The notes: a model not told the origin generated them from the letters alone. A DNA stretch of 64,000 nucleotides from Crambe crambe (GCA_963924555.1 OZ004593.1:5390480-5454479); one strand, 5' to 3'. Positions 1-18,173 are shown, numbered from the stretch's first letter. Program-made: numbers and translations.

Positions 1-171
1 AGTCACAGTTGACCTGATAGTTGATGGCATAGCACTGAATTTAGTTCATATATTAATTATGCTAATAGTGTCAGACCAACAAGAAAATGGCAAGACAAAC
101 AGTAGGAGATTTAGTTCTGTGTTGTATTGCTATTGCCCCTGTTTTTATTATTATACTTAAACTGAGTTAAC

Positions 172-267
172 CTTGTGCAATGTTGACGATTAGGCCAGGG
201 TTTCTGTAGGAGTGGACGTAGATCATGTCCCCCAATGACCCGCAGGACAGAACACAGGAATGCCATT
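172..267 (-). pseudogene. Relic of DHPS exon 5
   Basis: The reverse strand repeats exon 5 of the intact deoxyhypusine synthase gene (13311-13206), but 10 bases are missing inside the stretch encoding the PAITDGSL region, so the frame is broken. The surrounding sequence from about 1 to 540 is a near copy of about 13036-13600, introns included, so this arose by DNA duplication and not by retroposition. Neighbouring exons 4 and 6 are absent here. It is the outermost remnant of the duplicated DHPS-receptor unit. Confidence 0.85.
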
Positions 268-585
268 CTGCATGCAATCATGGATGTTTGCATATCAATT
301 ATTAGACAACGAACCTTCTAGAAGAGCCACACAATTATAAGCAGCTAGTGTAAGCTCTTTCACATAAATGATGCATAGCGTGTGACTACACATAATGTTT
401 GCAGTGATGCACACATGTATTCAGAATAGTCCTATACACTTTGTTATTCTGTTACAGTCTATGTGCAGACATCCACTCTTCAGATAACTAGTTAAATGTA
501 CATGCATGCACTATACAAGTCGTAGCATTTTGTGACATGTACAGCACATGTAACTATACATTGATAATGATACATTATAGGTATG

Positions 586-868
586 ACATATGATCCTGCA
601 ATACCTGGAGCAAGCTTTCCCATGAGTGTTTCACAGGAGATTAGTGTTCAATTTCCATGTAAAGAATCCCTATTGATCATTGTCCTTATGCAGTCTAATG
701 ATTATCATTGTAGGAGAATTGGTGGCTGTGGGCCCTACCATGAAATCTGCTAAATTAGGGGACAATGTGACGTTTTCTTGTGAGATTTTTGGTTACTTTG
801 GAGAGGTTATTCCTGATATAGGGTGGACTACTCTCTTTGGTGACCCTGACCCCGACGACATCACAATT
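586..868 (+). pseudogene. Broken receptor copy: end of Ig1 exon and start of Ig2 exon
   Basis: 586-658 matches the last part of the first Ig exon of receptors A, B and C, up to its splice donor. 714-868 matches the first half of the second Ig exon, with its acceptor at 712-713. The match stops abruptly after the bases encoding DDITI and is joined directly to a DHPS exon 8 relic on the other strand. Signal peptide, N-terminal domain, membrane segment and tail are all absent. This is a deletion product of a fourth tandem receptor. Confidence 0.85.
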
Positions 869-939
869 GGGTCTTTGTAGTTCCTAGCAAATGTTTCAGC
901 AACCAGAAGCGGGGAAATGATTGAATTCTCCCCATACAC
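869..939 (-). pseudogene. Relic of DHPS exon 8
   Basis: Read on the minus strand this encodes VYGENSII followed by LLVAETFARNYKDP, nearly the same as the last exon of the intact DHPS gene (11833-11735). It keeps the acceptor but loses the natural C-terminus, because it is fused at 868/869 to the truncated receptor Ig exon. No other DHPS exon lies close by on this strand. DHPS intron-like sequence follows at about 1341-1440. Confidence 0.85.
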
Positions 940-3913
940 CTGTAGGAAAACACTGGATTTCGTACCACGGTGGTCATTCAAACTTGATATTTTCCATTTC
1001 CAAATTTGATAAACTTGTCATTTCCAAACTCTTAGTCGGTTTAATTTGTCATGAAACTGAAGTGGTGAGACCATAGGGATCATCCAAAACAAAGAGATGT
1101 TCAAACATGTGGATGCATAGGGGAGGCATGAGTGGTGCATCTTGGATTATCTTCTGTCTAGGAGAGGCATGAATGTACAGTGGCCGTAGCATGGTGGCCA
1201 GTAAGGGCCATTCAAACTTGATATTCCAAATTTGATTGTTTATCATTTCCACTTTTCCAAACTCGTTTTCAAACTTGATGTTTGTCAATATTTTCCATTT
1301 CCAAACTTAATTTTTCAAAGTACTACAGTGGCATCAGTGTGCATTAAAGGACATAAGACAGGTAATTGACTGGAAAATGTCCATTGACCGACTGTTATTG
1401 TGAGCCCTGATGAGTAATGTCTGTAACATTTTTTTGTTGGTCTGAACTAGCTAAATACCAATTTTTAAAATATTTCGTGATGGCTAATTGTTTGCACAAA
1501 ATTGAGAAGTCCTAAATGGCATACTCTGTGTGCATCATATGACAGCATGAATGTACGTAGGCAAGGGGTGAAGTACCAAAATATTGTGTTATAGCTAGCT
1601 ATTATAGCTACACTTAAACTCATCTGAAGTGACACATGCAAGGTCATTAAGGAAATCACAGTTAGCTAGTAGCTATGCACTAAATAATTATGCACTGAGT
1701 TATTTTATGTGTGATCTTGAAAGTGCAAGCCAAAATGGTATATCTACATAGACTGTCTGCTTTTAAATCTTGTTTTTAGAGATAGCTAGCTAATTTACCG
1801 ATAACAGAGTAAACACTAAACTTCAATTTTTGTGTCCAAAGTTTCTTGGAGCAAACCTGAGGTAAGTGATTTTGTCTTGGGGAAAGGAGGTGTTACTTAG
1901 CAAGCTAGTCCATTCCATTGGCGGTGGAAGGTAGAGAGGCTTGATGATGTATGATTGTTAAAACTTGGCGATGAATGAAATAGCTAGTATGAGAATTCAG
2001 ATTCTCTTAGCTAGCTAGCTCTACAAGTGAATTGTGAATGTTGTCTTCCCTTAGATATAGATAGGTATGGTACTTCAGTTGTGTATCCAAGTTTCAGCTC
2101 CTTTTTGTGTGTGGTTGACTTGTCATCCCTAGGCCCAATTAGACCTACTGTTAATTGTGTAACAACCTTTTAAAATAAACTAGTACATGCTCTAAATAAG
2201 CTACAACCAGACACTGACTTACAACTTAAAGTGTCACAGTTATCTTGCTATTTTAAGATAGTAGCTAAGCCATAGCTACATCAGAAGCCTTGTCTGACTT
2301 TGCATGTATGTAGTTCCAAGCATAACGAACAAGAATGAGACCACACTTGAGTTCATATTAGCTAGCTGTAGCCATAGATACTTTACATGAAGGAACAATA
2401 TGAGTGTCTTTTATAGAGATTTAAGCAGCGAGAGCAGAGGTAGTAGGTAAGTTAACGATCGTACTGGGAGTAAGAAAACCAACATGAAAGTCATAAACAG
2501 TGATGCATGCACTGTAATAACAGAAGTGCTATATGTACACTAAAATGTACACACACTCAAATGTACACTAAATTGTCCCTATACAGTGTGCAGTGTACGC
2601 TTTCGTTTTACAGTGCAAAGCTCAAGATTTATATTCAGCAGCAAGAGAGCCTACAAGAAAGCCCTAAATAGCAAGAACAGATGCTACAAAGTCATAAAAT
2701 CCTGAGAAAGCAGAGAGCTACGTAATAAAACTAACCACCATAACTAAATACTAGTCATTGATGTAATAATTATGGAACAATATTAAATGACATGCATGCA
2801 ATTCTTCAGTCTCTCTATATTCACCTGCAAAAGACACCCTTGCCTGAGGACAAGGGCTACCAAGGCAACATGCTATAACTTCCACCTGAGTCTGCTTTCT
2901 TACGACTGCTAACTTGCCTTGCCTACTTATGACTTTGTATAGCTTCTGTTCTTGCTATATTTAGCTAAGGCTCTCTTGTAGGCTCTCTTGCTGCCTTTTC
3001 AGATGATCTTTGTACCCTCTGCTTGTGTTGCTTACTTTGGTTTTCTTGCCCCCTATAACACTCGTTAACTTCTTGTCTGCTCTTGCTTTAGAACCACAAG
3101 GTCATGCACATGTGTATAACTATTTGATAAGACGTACATGCATGGTACCATCGAGGCAAAAAGTCAGTTGTTATTTCAACTGGTTTGGTTCTGTTATGGA
3201 AATACCACTGGCTGCTCTACATTCCAAACTGTAAACAACTTCAATGATATTTAGTGATAGTCTGGTGCTGCTGACCCCGACTTGCACGCGAAGAAATGTG
3301 TGGTTAGAAAGATTGCAATGGCTGTCTTGCTACACTGTTGCTATAGATATATTGTGTTATAGCAAGTGTGTATTTTATCTGCCCCAGGTATTGAAAACTG
3401 TGATTTATATCTACTCCCTCAGGTATTGAAAACTGCTTTATAGTTACGTATCTACCCCGGGTGAAGAAAGTGCATTAAATAATAATCTGTTGGGCAATGA
3501 ACAACTAATGTGATTGGACATTCACAGTTCTCCTATACCCAATAGTAAACAAACAACAATGGCAATGAAAACAACAAGGCAATAAATAGAGTAAAAACAA
3601 TAACAAACATAACTGGGTATCTGGCTGGGATGAAAAGACAAACCTGTCCAGCTGTGCTGCTCAGGCCATGTTAGCTATGCTCCTCTCCACCATTAATCAT
3701 GAGCTACTAACCAAGCCTGTACATTTACAAGGGCATAATGACTGCTAGTTACAGTATAGCAAAAGGATGTAAAATAGAACCTGGCCAGATATGAAACACA
3801 GTTATGGTTTTGTGGTATGTAGTTAACAGATAGCTATTTAGCTTTTTTGCCTACATGATATGTTCAGTAATCACATCTGAGCGATGATAACCATTCCTTA
3901 CATGTATCTTTAG
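940..3913 (+). other. Receptor A upstream region: non-coding first exon and first intron
   Basis: Bases 1341-1440 resemble the DHPS intron between exons 6 and 7. From about 1450 the sequence parallels the region upstream of receptor B (about 6950-7560). A non-coding first exon is inferred to end at 1861 (..ACCTGAG, donor GTAAGTG), because the same exon end occurs at 7554 and 17254 in front of the B and C genes. The intron runs to the acceptor at 3912-3913, immediately before the start codon. Within it, about 2420-2720 and 2885-3045 form imperfect inverted arms. I see no coding sequence. Confidence 0.6.
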
Positions 3914-5945
3914 ATGAAGCAGCTGAATTGGCTATGGTGGTGTGTGTTTATTGTCCTGGAATTATTTGTGTCGTACTCTCAGCCATTATCATGCACACCA
4001 GGTATGTTACATTGGGAAGTGCAGAGAAGTGGTTTGCAGTGTGATCTTGTTTTATGACTTATCCCCCCATACAGTATCATTTTTCAATCAGTATCAGCTC
4101 ACTCCAAGACCTCCAGCTGAAACAATCCCTTCTGGTTGTCTTGCAATTTCTGGAAATCTAGTATGTGACCCAAGTTCACCTCTTCTTGATGGATACAAAG
4201 GATCAGAAGAGAACCCTATAAACAGTGAAATACATTCCTGGAACAGTTCTTTGTCACCTAGTGTCACCATTGAGTTCACTCAGAATAGGGGTACTCCTCA
4301 ACCAATTACTATACGACATTTCAACTTGTTCTTTTATCATACCCCATCTATGGGAATTGGACTGCCTGATGTGCAATTAAAAGGTGTATCAAGTGGAACC
4401 AGAACTCCTTTACCATACTTAATAACTGGAAACCAAGACCTCAGCAAGGACGATGACAGACGTCGCAACATAACACTGAGTGTGCTGTCCCCTAGTGGAT
4501 ATGACCGCTATGAGCTAACATTTGACTTCAATGTAAACTTAAATGGTATCAGTGAAATGCTGCTCAGTGAAATAGAGCTGTGTGGTAGTCCACCATCAGG
4601 TATGCACTGTATGAAATATTTGGTTTAGGTTATTAACCACTATGTTATATGTATCATGCAGTTGAGGCTCCCACGACTGCTCCATCCCTATCTCCTTCTC
4701 CTGCAGTAGTCTTGGATGCAGACAATGTCACTTCCAACCTCACCCTCTCCTGCACTGTAGCTGGGGAAGGAAGGTTCAGGTGGCAGTGGACTGATGCTGG
4801 TGGAAACTCTCTCAATCCTGAGGTCACTTTCTCTGATACTACCAGAACTAATACTGCTTTATTCACTCGCATCAAATCTGGGAACACTTTTCGGTGTGTG
4901 GCTACATATGATCCTGCAATACCTGGAGCAAGCTTTGGGATGAGTGCTTCACAGGAGATTAGTGTTCGATTTCCACGTAAGGAATCCCTATTGATCACTG
5001 TCCTTATGAAATTGAATAATTATCATTGTAGGAGAATTGGTGGCTGTGGGTCCTACCATGAAATCTGCTAGATTAGGGGACAATGTGACATTTGCTTGTG
5101 AGACTTTTGGTTACTTTGGAGAGGTTATTCCTGATATAGGGTGGACTATTCCCTTTGGTGACAACGACATCACAATTACCAATGGCAACAACTCTATACA
5201 GAATGGAGGGGCTGAACCCAGGGACAGTATCATCAGCACACTATCTCTCTTTATCAGTGCTTCCGGACCTAAGATCCGGACTTATGTTTGTAACCAAGGT
5301 GGTGTAACTCGTGTACAGGTCACACTCTTAATAATTGACAGTAAGTCAATACTGCACAATTTATCATTATGTAATCCATAGTCTTGATGATCATTGCCTT
5401 TTTAAAAATTTATCAATCCATAGTTTTGATGACCATTGCCATGTTATGGATGTGAATCATTTCAGTATTGCCCAATTAATTTTTTTCTTATCATGTTCAA
5501 TGAAAATACATTAATTGCCATATAAGCTGTAACAATGATAATAAATTAACATGAGTATTATCAATTTTCAGCCACTAGCACTCCTCCAATGATGACTACT
5601 AAAGCTACCACTGCAGCTGCTACAACTGCCACTGCTACTACTGTCATGTCTATGGATGCTTCCTCAATGGCACCAGATAGAAGTCTGATCATTGCAATAG
5701 CTATTTTAGCAAGTATCGTTGTTGTTATAATGCTTATCGTCTTTATTTCTCTGGTGTCGTATGTAGTGTATCGAAGGAAAGTAGCAGTACGAAATGTTAC
5801 AGCTTTATATGAAGTACCAGCTGAAGTAATAGTGGATCATTTCAACATGTCAAATTCTCCAGCTTATTCAATTCCTGATGTAATGACACAGAATAGTGCC
5901 TATACTGTGACTGCAGACAATGAAACTTATGAAGATGTCTTATGA
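3914..5945 (+). CDS. Receptor A: kinase-less single-pass membrane protein with two Ig domains
   Basis: Five exons with matching phase-1 junctions: 3914-4001, 4075-4599, 4662-4976, 5032-5340 and 5572-5945, giving 536 residues. Exon 1 encodes a signal peptide (MKQLNWLWW start, hydrophobic core). Exon 2 encodes a domain of about 175 residues ending LLSEIELCGS, like the last strands of discoidin-type jelly rolls. Exons 3 and 4 are one Ig domain each (Cys, Trp, then FRC or YVC). Exon 5 has a Thr-rich stalk, a membrane segment starting near SLIIAIAIL, the stop-transfer RRK, and a tail of about 60 residues. The tail has Tyr motifs YEVP, YSIP, YTVT and a C-terminal TYEDVL. The ectodomain is close to that of kinase receptor C (29022), but no kinase follows. 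The start directly follows a splice acceptor. An AATAAA lies at 6126. The ligand is unknown, and a decoy or co-receptor role is inference. Confidence 0.9.
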
Positions 5946-6125
5946 TAAGCACTGCACTATCCACATTGCGTCTTTTGTATAATATTAAAATTTTAGTAGC
6001 CATAGTTTGATGTATTAATAACCATTACTTCCTCTGAATGCATATCACTTTCATGTTCAATATGTAGCTAGCTAGATGTTTAGAGTTAGTGGATGTTTAA
6101 CTGTCCAGAATTAAGTTAGAGATGT

Positions 6126-6131
6126 AATAAA
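6126..6131 (+). promoter_or_regulatory. Polyadenylation signal of receptor A
   Basis: AATAAA about 180 bases after the receptor A stop codon. The same sequence in the same context follows receptor B at 11620-11625. Confidence 0.55.
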
Positions 6132-6246
6132 ATTTCAGCAAATTTCTTGCCTGTTGATAATGATTGATTATGGTCTCATTCACTTCATAAAGGAGAAAAG
6201 AAAGGGGAAGAAAAGTTTAAAAAAATGAAGAAGAAGAAAAGACTAT

Positions 6247-6731
6247 TATCAATGGAGTTCAGAGAAGGATGATGGGTCTTTGTAGTTACTAGCAAATGTT
6301 TCAGCAACCAGAAGTGGGAAAATGATTGAATTCTCCCCGTACACCTGTAGGGAAAACACTGCACTTCAACCAGTGGTGACGGTTAGCTAGCTACCAGTGT
6401 ACAATCATGCACATTTTGAACTTTTGACAAAGGACACTCTTTCAGGATGATCCTTTGTATAAGAGGTTTATAATAAGCAAGGCTTTACTGAACTTGGATC
6501 ACAGATGTGATTGAGTGTCTGTGTGTGCATTAGTGCGACACTTGGAGTTCACAATTAAGAACTCCACTCTAAACAGGCATTCTCCCTAGGTGTGGTGTGA
6601 GATATGGGAGTGTCCTATGAATACAACAAGAGCCTGCCTTTATTTTGCCCCAGGATATGGCTTCATCAGGTCTGGCACCTGAGTCACTGCTGTCAAACTC
6701 GTTGGTGTCCATTCTGCTGAGTCAAGACACC
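6247..6731 (-). pseudogene. Relics of DHPS exons 8 and 7
   Basis: On the minus strand, about 6345-6250 encodes VYGENSIIFPLLVAETFA and onward, almost the same as exon 8 of the intact gene, and it would still end in SELH. About 6731-6640 matches exon 7 but lacks an internal block of roughly 35 bases, the [10 protein letters not shown] region, and its downstream donor context has changed. Further upstream exons are missing. The sequence then passes, at about 6855-6935, into DHPS intron-like DNA and the upstream region of receptor B. Position and order mirror the intact gene behind receptor B. Confidence 0.85.
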
Positions 6732-6935
6732 AGGACAGTTGGGAATTAGGTAAAGGGTCAGTTTCGCAAGACGCTGTGCCATTTTGGATTCTACGTTCAC
6801 TCCATTGAGAAGAATACATTCAGTAACAGTTAAGAATCAAGCATTTTAAATAAAGGACATAAGACAGGTAGCTAATTAACTGGAAAATGTCCTGTGATTC
6901 TGAGCCCTGCCGAGTAATGTCCTGCAGCATTTCTT

Positions 6936-9460
6936 GTTGGTCTGATCATGACACATATGAACTAAATGCAAAATTATTTTGTAATGGCTCATCGTTTGCA
7001 CAAAATTGAATCCAAGAAGTCCTAGCTAAATGGCACACTCTGTGTGCATCATATGACAGCATGAGCAGGCTTGTAGCCAGCAGGTGGCTCAACGGGCTTG
7101 AGCCCCTCCCCCAGCTAGTCACTTGCATTAGTTTGCTGAATTGATAACCTTTAGCTATAATAACAGTTAATCTTCCTGAGCCATCCCCTTTTCTAAATCC
7201 TAGCTACAGGCCTGATGAGTGTAGGCAAGGGGTGAAGCATCCCCAAAAATATTGTATTATAGCTAGCTACACTCAAAGCTGACAGAATGAACACATGCAA
7301 GGTCATTAAGGAAATTACAGTTAGCTAGTAGCTATGCACTAAATAATTATGCACTGAGTTATCTTATGTGTGTGCAAGCCAAAATGGTATAGCTGCATAG
7401 ATCTGGTTTAAAATCTCATGAATATTCATGAGCTATTTTTAGACTTGTATTTTAGAGATAGCTAGCTAATTTACTGATAGAACTTTCAACAGAGTATTAG
7501 AGTAAACACTAAACTTCATTTTTTGTGTCCAAAGTTTCTTGGAGCAAACCTGAGGTAAGTGATTTTGTCTTGGGGAAAGGAGGTGTTACTTAGCAAGCTA
7601 GTCCATTCCATTGGTGGTGGAAGGAGTTTAGAAGTAGAGAGGCTTGATGATGTATGATTATCAAAACTTGGTGATGAATGAAATAGCTAGTTATGAATTC
7701 AGATTCTCCTAGCTAGCTAGCTCTACAAGTGAATTGTGAATGTTGTCTTCCCTTAGATATAGATAGGTATGATACTTCAGTTGTGTATCCAAGTTTCAGC
7801 TGTGCTCATCCCTTCTTGTGTGTGGTTGACTTGTCATCCCTAGGCCCAATTACTTGTACTGTTAATTGTGTAACAACCTTTTAAAATAAACTAGTACATG
7901 CTCTAAATAAGCTATGCTACAGGCAGACACTGACTTAATTTATTTTACAACTTAAAGTGTCACAGTTATCTTAAGCTGTAGCTATATCAGAGGATTTCTA
8001 TTCAAACCACCTTGACCATAGCCTTAGATACACAAATCTGACTTTGCATGTATGTAGTCCAAGCATAACAAATAAGAATGAGTGCTTATTTATATTGCCA
8101 AGGCAACTATATTTTATTTCCACCTTCTGCTTTCTTATGACTGTTAACTTGTCTTGCCTACTTATGACTTTGTAGCTTCTGTTCTTGCTATTTAAGGCTC
8201 TCTTGTAGGCTCTCTTGCTGCCTTTTCAGATGATCTTTGTACCCTCTGCTCTCGTTGCTTACTTAAGGCTTTCATGTTGGTTTTCTTGCCCCCAGTACTT
8301 TCTCTAACAATCGTTAACTTCTTATCTGCTCTTGCTTTAGAACCACAAGGTCATGCACATGTGTATAACTATTTGATAAGACATACATGCATGGTACCAT
8401 CGAGGTGGTTATTTCAACTGGTTTGGTTCTGCATTATTGATTTCAAGGAAATGCCACTGGCTGCTCTACATTCCAAACTGTAAACAATTTCAATGATATT
8501 TCTGTATGATTAATGATAGTCTGGTGCTGCCAACCCTTTTATTGGTGGGTGGGGAAGGAAAGGATCTGGTGTCTCTATAGCATCAAAGATTTGTGCACAC
8601 ATGCATGCGCACGAAGAAATGCGTGAGTTAGAAAGATTGCGATGGCTGTCTAGCTTGCGGCAGATCTACTGCTCCCGGCAATAAGATCACTAGGACAGAG
8701 ATAGCTAATTAAATAGTGCTAGCAAGCACTGAAAGCAGGCACTCTTTCCAAATCTGGCAAAACTACTCCCACTTCAAGATCCTTCCAACTGTGTGTGAGA
8801 GTCTGGCCTGCGCGAGACTACCAACTGCTTTGATTTAACGTTGGACAAGCCTGACTGCTGAAAAACCCTAGTGAGCACATCTGACAAAGGTTGTAATTCC
8901 GTCAAGCTAGCTGCCTAAAGAACTATAGTGTGCAGAGACTTGCAGTGCTGCAATCTGATTGGCCACACAACTATATAGTTGCCCGCATGCATGCACAAGT
9001 CCTTGATGTGCAGCGCAGCTAGCTAGACCCTTTCCTTCCCCCACCCACTGATAAAAGGTCTACTCCCTCAGGTATTGAAAACTGTGATTTATATCTACTC
9101 CCTCAGGTATTGAAAACTGCTTTATAGCTATCTGCCCCTGGTGCAGAAAGTGCATTAAATAATAATCTGTTGGGCAATAAACAAATAACATGATTGGACA
9201 TTCACAGTTCTCCTAGATACCCAATAGTAAACAAACAAATGGCAATGAAAACAACAAGGCAATAAATTATTAGAGTGAAAATTGATTGTTAGAGTGAAAA
9301 CAACAATGCACAACTGGCTGGCTGGCTGGTAGGGATGAAAAGACGAGCCCGTCCAGCTGTGCTCCCCAGGCCAAGTTATGACCTACTAATCAAGCCTAGG
9401 GCATATTGACTGGTAGTTATGTCATCACATTTGAGCGATGATAACCACATGTATCTTTAG
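6936..9460 (+). other. Receptor B upstream region: non-coding first exon and first intron
   Basis: Closely parallels about 1440-3913. The non-coding first exon is inferred to end at 7554 (CCTGAG, then GTAAGTG). The intron ends at the acceptor just before the start codon at 9461. Compared with the A copy, the intron keeps a full inverted-repeat element (8533-9060) that is mostly deleted in A. No coding sequence seen. Confidence 0.6.
8533..9060. mobile_element. Small inverted-repeat DNA element
   Basis: The ends are inverted copies of about 33 bases, CCTTTTAT..GTGGGTGGGG..AAGGAAAGG in one orientation and the complement at 9028-9060. The interior has no open frame of note. Part of the interior (the CGAAGAAATG stretch) survives in the receptor A intron near 3290, so the element predates the A/B duplication. 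The end sequence resembles the GACCCTTT..GGGGGAAGGA ends of the element at 27846-28795, suggesting one family. No clear target duplication found. Confidence 0.65.
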
Positions 9461-11444
9461 ATGAAGCAGCTGAATTGGCTATGGTGGTATGTGTTCATTG
9501 TCCTGGAGTTATTAGTGTCATACTCTCAGCCATTATCATGCATACCAGGTATGTTGCACTGGGAAGTGGGAAGTACAGAGATGGGGGTTTTAGTATCTGT
9601 GGTCTGCAGTGTGATCCTGTTTTATGACTTATCCCCCCATACAGTATCATTTTTCAATCGGTATCAGCTCATTCCAAGGCCTCCAGCAGAAATAATCCCT
9701 TCTGATTGTTTTGAATTGCCTGGAAATCCATTTCAATGTGGCCGAAATTCATCTCTTCTTAATAGAGACAAAGGATCAGAAGAGAACCCTATAAACAGTG
9801 AAATACACGTTTGGAACAGTTCTTTATCGCCTAGAGTCACCATTCGGTTTCTTCAGAATAGGGGTACTCCTCAACCAATTACTATACGACATTTCAACGT
9901 ATTTTTTTATCATACCCCATCTATGGGAATTGGACTGCCTGATGTGCAATTAAAAGGTGTATTGAATGGAATCAGCAGGACTCCTTTACCATACTTAATA
10001 ACTGGAAACCAAGACCTCAACGAGGATGATGACAGACGCCGCAACATAACACTGAGTGTGCTGTCCCCTAGTGGATATGACCGCTATGAGCTAACATTTG
10101 ACTTCAATGTAAACTTAAATGGTATCAGTGAGATGCTGCTCAGTGAAATAGAGCTGTGTGGTAGTCCACCATCAGGTATGCACAGTATGAAGTATTTGGT
10201 TTAGGTTATTAACTACTATGTTACATGTATCATGCAGTTGAGGCTCCCATGACTCCTCCATCCCTATCTCCTTCTCCTACAATAGTCCTGGATGCAGACA
10301 ATGTCACTTCCAACCTCACCCTCTCCTGCACTGTAGCTGGGGAAGGAAGGTTCAGGTGGCAGTGGACTGATTCTGGTGGAAACTCTCTCAATCCTGAGGT
10401 CACTTTCTCTGATACTACCAGAACTAATACTGCTTTATTCACTCACATCAAATCTGGGAACACTTTTCGGTGTGTGGCTACATATGATCCTGCAATACCT
10501 AGAGCAAGCTTTCCCATGAGTGCTTCACAGGAGATTAGTGTTGAATTTCCACGTAAGGAATCCCTATTGATCACTGTCCTTATGAAATCTAATAATCATC
10601 ATTGTAGGAGAATTGGTGTCTGTGGGTCCTACCATGAAATCTGCTAAATTAGGGGACAATGTGACATTTTCTTGTGAGATTTTTGGTTACTTTGGAGAGG
10701 TCATTCCTGATATAGGGTGGACTACTCCCTTTGGTGGCCCTGACCCCAATGACATCACAATTACCAATGGCAGCAACTCTATACAGAATGGAGGGGCTGA
10801 ACCCAGAGACAGTATCATCAGCACACTATCTCTCTTTATCAGTGATAGCAGTTTTTCCGGACCTTATGTTTGTAACCAAGGTGGTGTAACTCATGTACGG
10901 GTCTTTAGTCTTGGAATTGACAGTAAGTCAATACTGCAAATTTACCATAATCTTGATCATTTTTTTTTTAAATTTGTCAATCCATAGTTTTGATGACCAT
11001 TGCCATGTTATGGATGTGTTATTTTTTGTCTTCCATAAAGATACATTAATTGCTGTAACAATGATAATAAATTAACATGAGTATTATCAATTTTCAGCCA
11101 CTAGCACTCCTCCAATGATGACTACTAAAGCTACCACTGCAGCTGCTACTACTGTCACAATGGCACCAGATAGAAGTCTGATCATTGCAATAGCTATTTT
11201 AGCAAGTATCGTTGTTGTTACAACACTTATTGTCTTTATTTCTCTGGTGTCGTATGTAGTGTATCGAAGGAAAGTAGCAGTACGAAATGCTACAGCTGCA
11301 GGTCATCTATATGAAGCACCAGCTGAAGTAATAGTGGATCATTTCAACATGTCAAATTCTCCAGCTTATTCAATTCCTAATGTAATGACACAGAATAGTG
11401 CCTATACTGTGACTGCAGACACGTGCTACGATGATATCATATGA
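9461..11444 (+). CDS. Receptor B: kinase-less single-pass membrane protein with two Ig domains
   Basis: Exons 9461-9548, 9645-10175, 10238-10552, 10608-10922 and 11098-11444, all phase 1, give 531 residues. Layout as in receptor A: signal peptide, N-terminal jelly-roll-like domain of about 177 residues, Ig1 with Cys-Trp-FRC, Ig2 with Cys-Trp-YVC, short Thr stalk, membrane segment and basic RRK stop. The tail carries YEAP, YSIP, YTVT and a C-terminal CYDDII. It differs from A mainly by substitutions in the N-terminal domain, a shorter stalk, and the last residues of the tail (CYDDII in place of NETYEDVL). The gene converges on DHPS: its AATAAA at 11620 lies only about 115 bases from the DHPS stop. 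Function unknown. The shared tail tyrosines suggest SH2-domain docking, which is inference. Confidence 0.9.
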
Positions 11445-11619
11445 TAAGCACTGCACTATGCACATTGTGTTATGTAAAAGTTGTTTTTGTATAATATTAG
11501 TTTAATGTACTAAAAAGACTACCTCCGAATGCGTATGGTAACTTCACTTTCGTGTTTAATATGTAGCTAGCTAGCTAGATGTTTAGTGTTAGTGGATGTT
11601 TAAATTAAGTTAGAGATGT

Positions 11620-11625
11620 AATAAA
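11620..11625 (+). promoter_or_regulatory. Polyadenylation signal of receptor B
   Basis: AATAAA in the same local context as at 6126 after receptor A. Confidence 0.55.
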
Positions 11626-11734
11626 ATTTCAGCAAATTTCTTGCCCATTTGATAATGAATAATTTATGGTCTCACCACTCCATAAAAGAGAAAAGAAAAG
11701 GGAAGAAAAGACAGTTCAGAGAAGGATAAGACTA

Positions 11735-17050
<5,316 letters not shown>

Positions 17051-17230
17051 AAAGAACCACTAAATTTTTGTTTACCCAAAGATAGATCGTAGGCACAGCT
17101 GTAAATGTGCAACAAGACTTAGTTCTTTAGCTGCCAAGAGTTGGATATTCGCTGCATATATTTGACTGGCCAAGAAAGAATTCGACAAAATAGAGGCTAA
17201 CAAAAAATAAACATCTGAACAAAGTGTGCA
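17051..17230. promoter_or_regulatory. Probable shared promoter of DHPS (-) and receptor C (+)
   Basis: About 180 bases separate the DHPS start codon from the inferred first exon of receptor C, and the two genes point away from each other. No TATA box was identified. The call rests on geometry, and on the fact that the copied first exons at 1861 and 7554 also lie next to DHPS remnants. Confidence 0.5.
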
Positions 17231-18100
17231 AAGTTTCTTGGAGCCGAACCTGAGGTGAGTGATTGTCTTGCGGGCATTTTGGGAGGGATTCGGAGGTGTT
17301 ATGAACTAAGCTTAGCCTACATACTCCGCGCAAGCCACTCCATTCTAAGTGTTGTAGTTGATTGGAATTCTGTGTTTTTAACTTTGTTTATTTTCTTGCT
17401 AGCAAGCTCAGTAGCTGACTGGCTTACTGGCTTACTGACTTACTGTACTGGCTAGCTTGATTAACTGTGCTTCCTAGGGTGGTATTGAATTGCTACTGGA
17501 TGTCAAGAATAAGCCATACTGGATGTCAAGAATAAACCATGGCAGTTCAAGTAATTATAGGCAAGGTTGTTAAGCCCTTGAACTAGAGGCTATAGGGGTT
17601 GAGATAGCAATGCTGTGTCCATAGGTAACCAAACAGTATTAATTAGATAAAGATACGCAGCACTCAAGTACTCGACTAGGTAGCATTCTTTTACTATAGT
17701 GCTATAAAATTGTAATTGTGGATTATTAATTAGGCGTGGTGTAGCATTCTTACTCTAAAAAGTACAGGTCTAGACTTGGGTGATTTGTATAGAGGTAGAT
17801 GGTGAGCATATTGATTGGATAGTTCAGACTTGCTACCTTGTTTTTTGAGCATGATAGTTTAGTATGTGTCTGGTTTATAAAGTATTGGGATTGCACCAGG
17901 TGGAGTATGATTTGGTATGTCTTTGATGTGTGTATGTAACAGATAATAAAGTCATTGCAAGCCATATAAATCCCTGAACTGGCAAATTCTCCGTGGAGTG
18001 AATAGAGCACTATTGTGGGAGGAAACACTTTGTTTGTTTAAGGAGCACCTCTCTATTAATAGTCTCATATAATTAGGAGAGGGAAATATTTAAGGGAAGC

Positions 18101-18104
<4 letters not shown>

Positions 18105-18172
<68 letters not shown>
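18105..18172 (+). repeat. GT microsatellite
   Basis: About 34 uninterrupted GT units. Confidence 0.97.
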
Positions 18173-18173
<1 letters not shown>

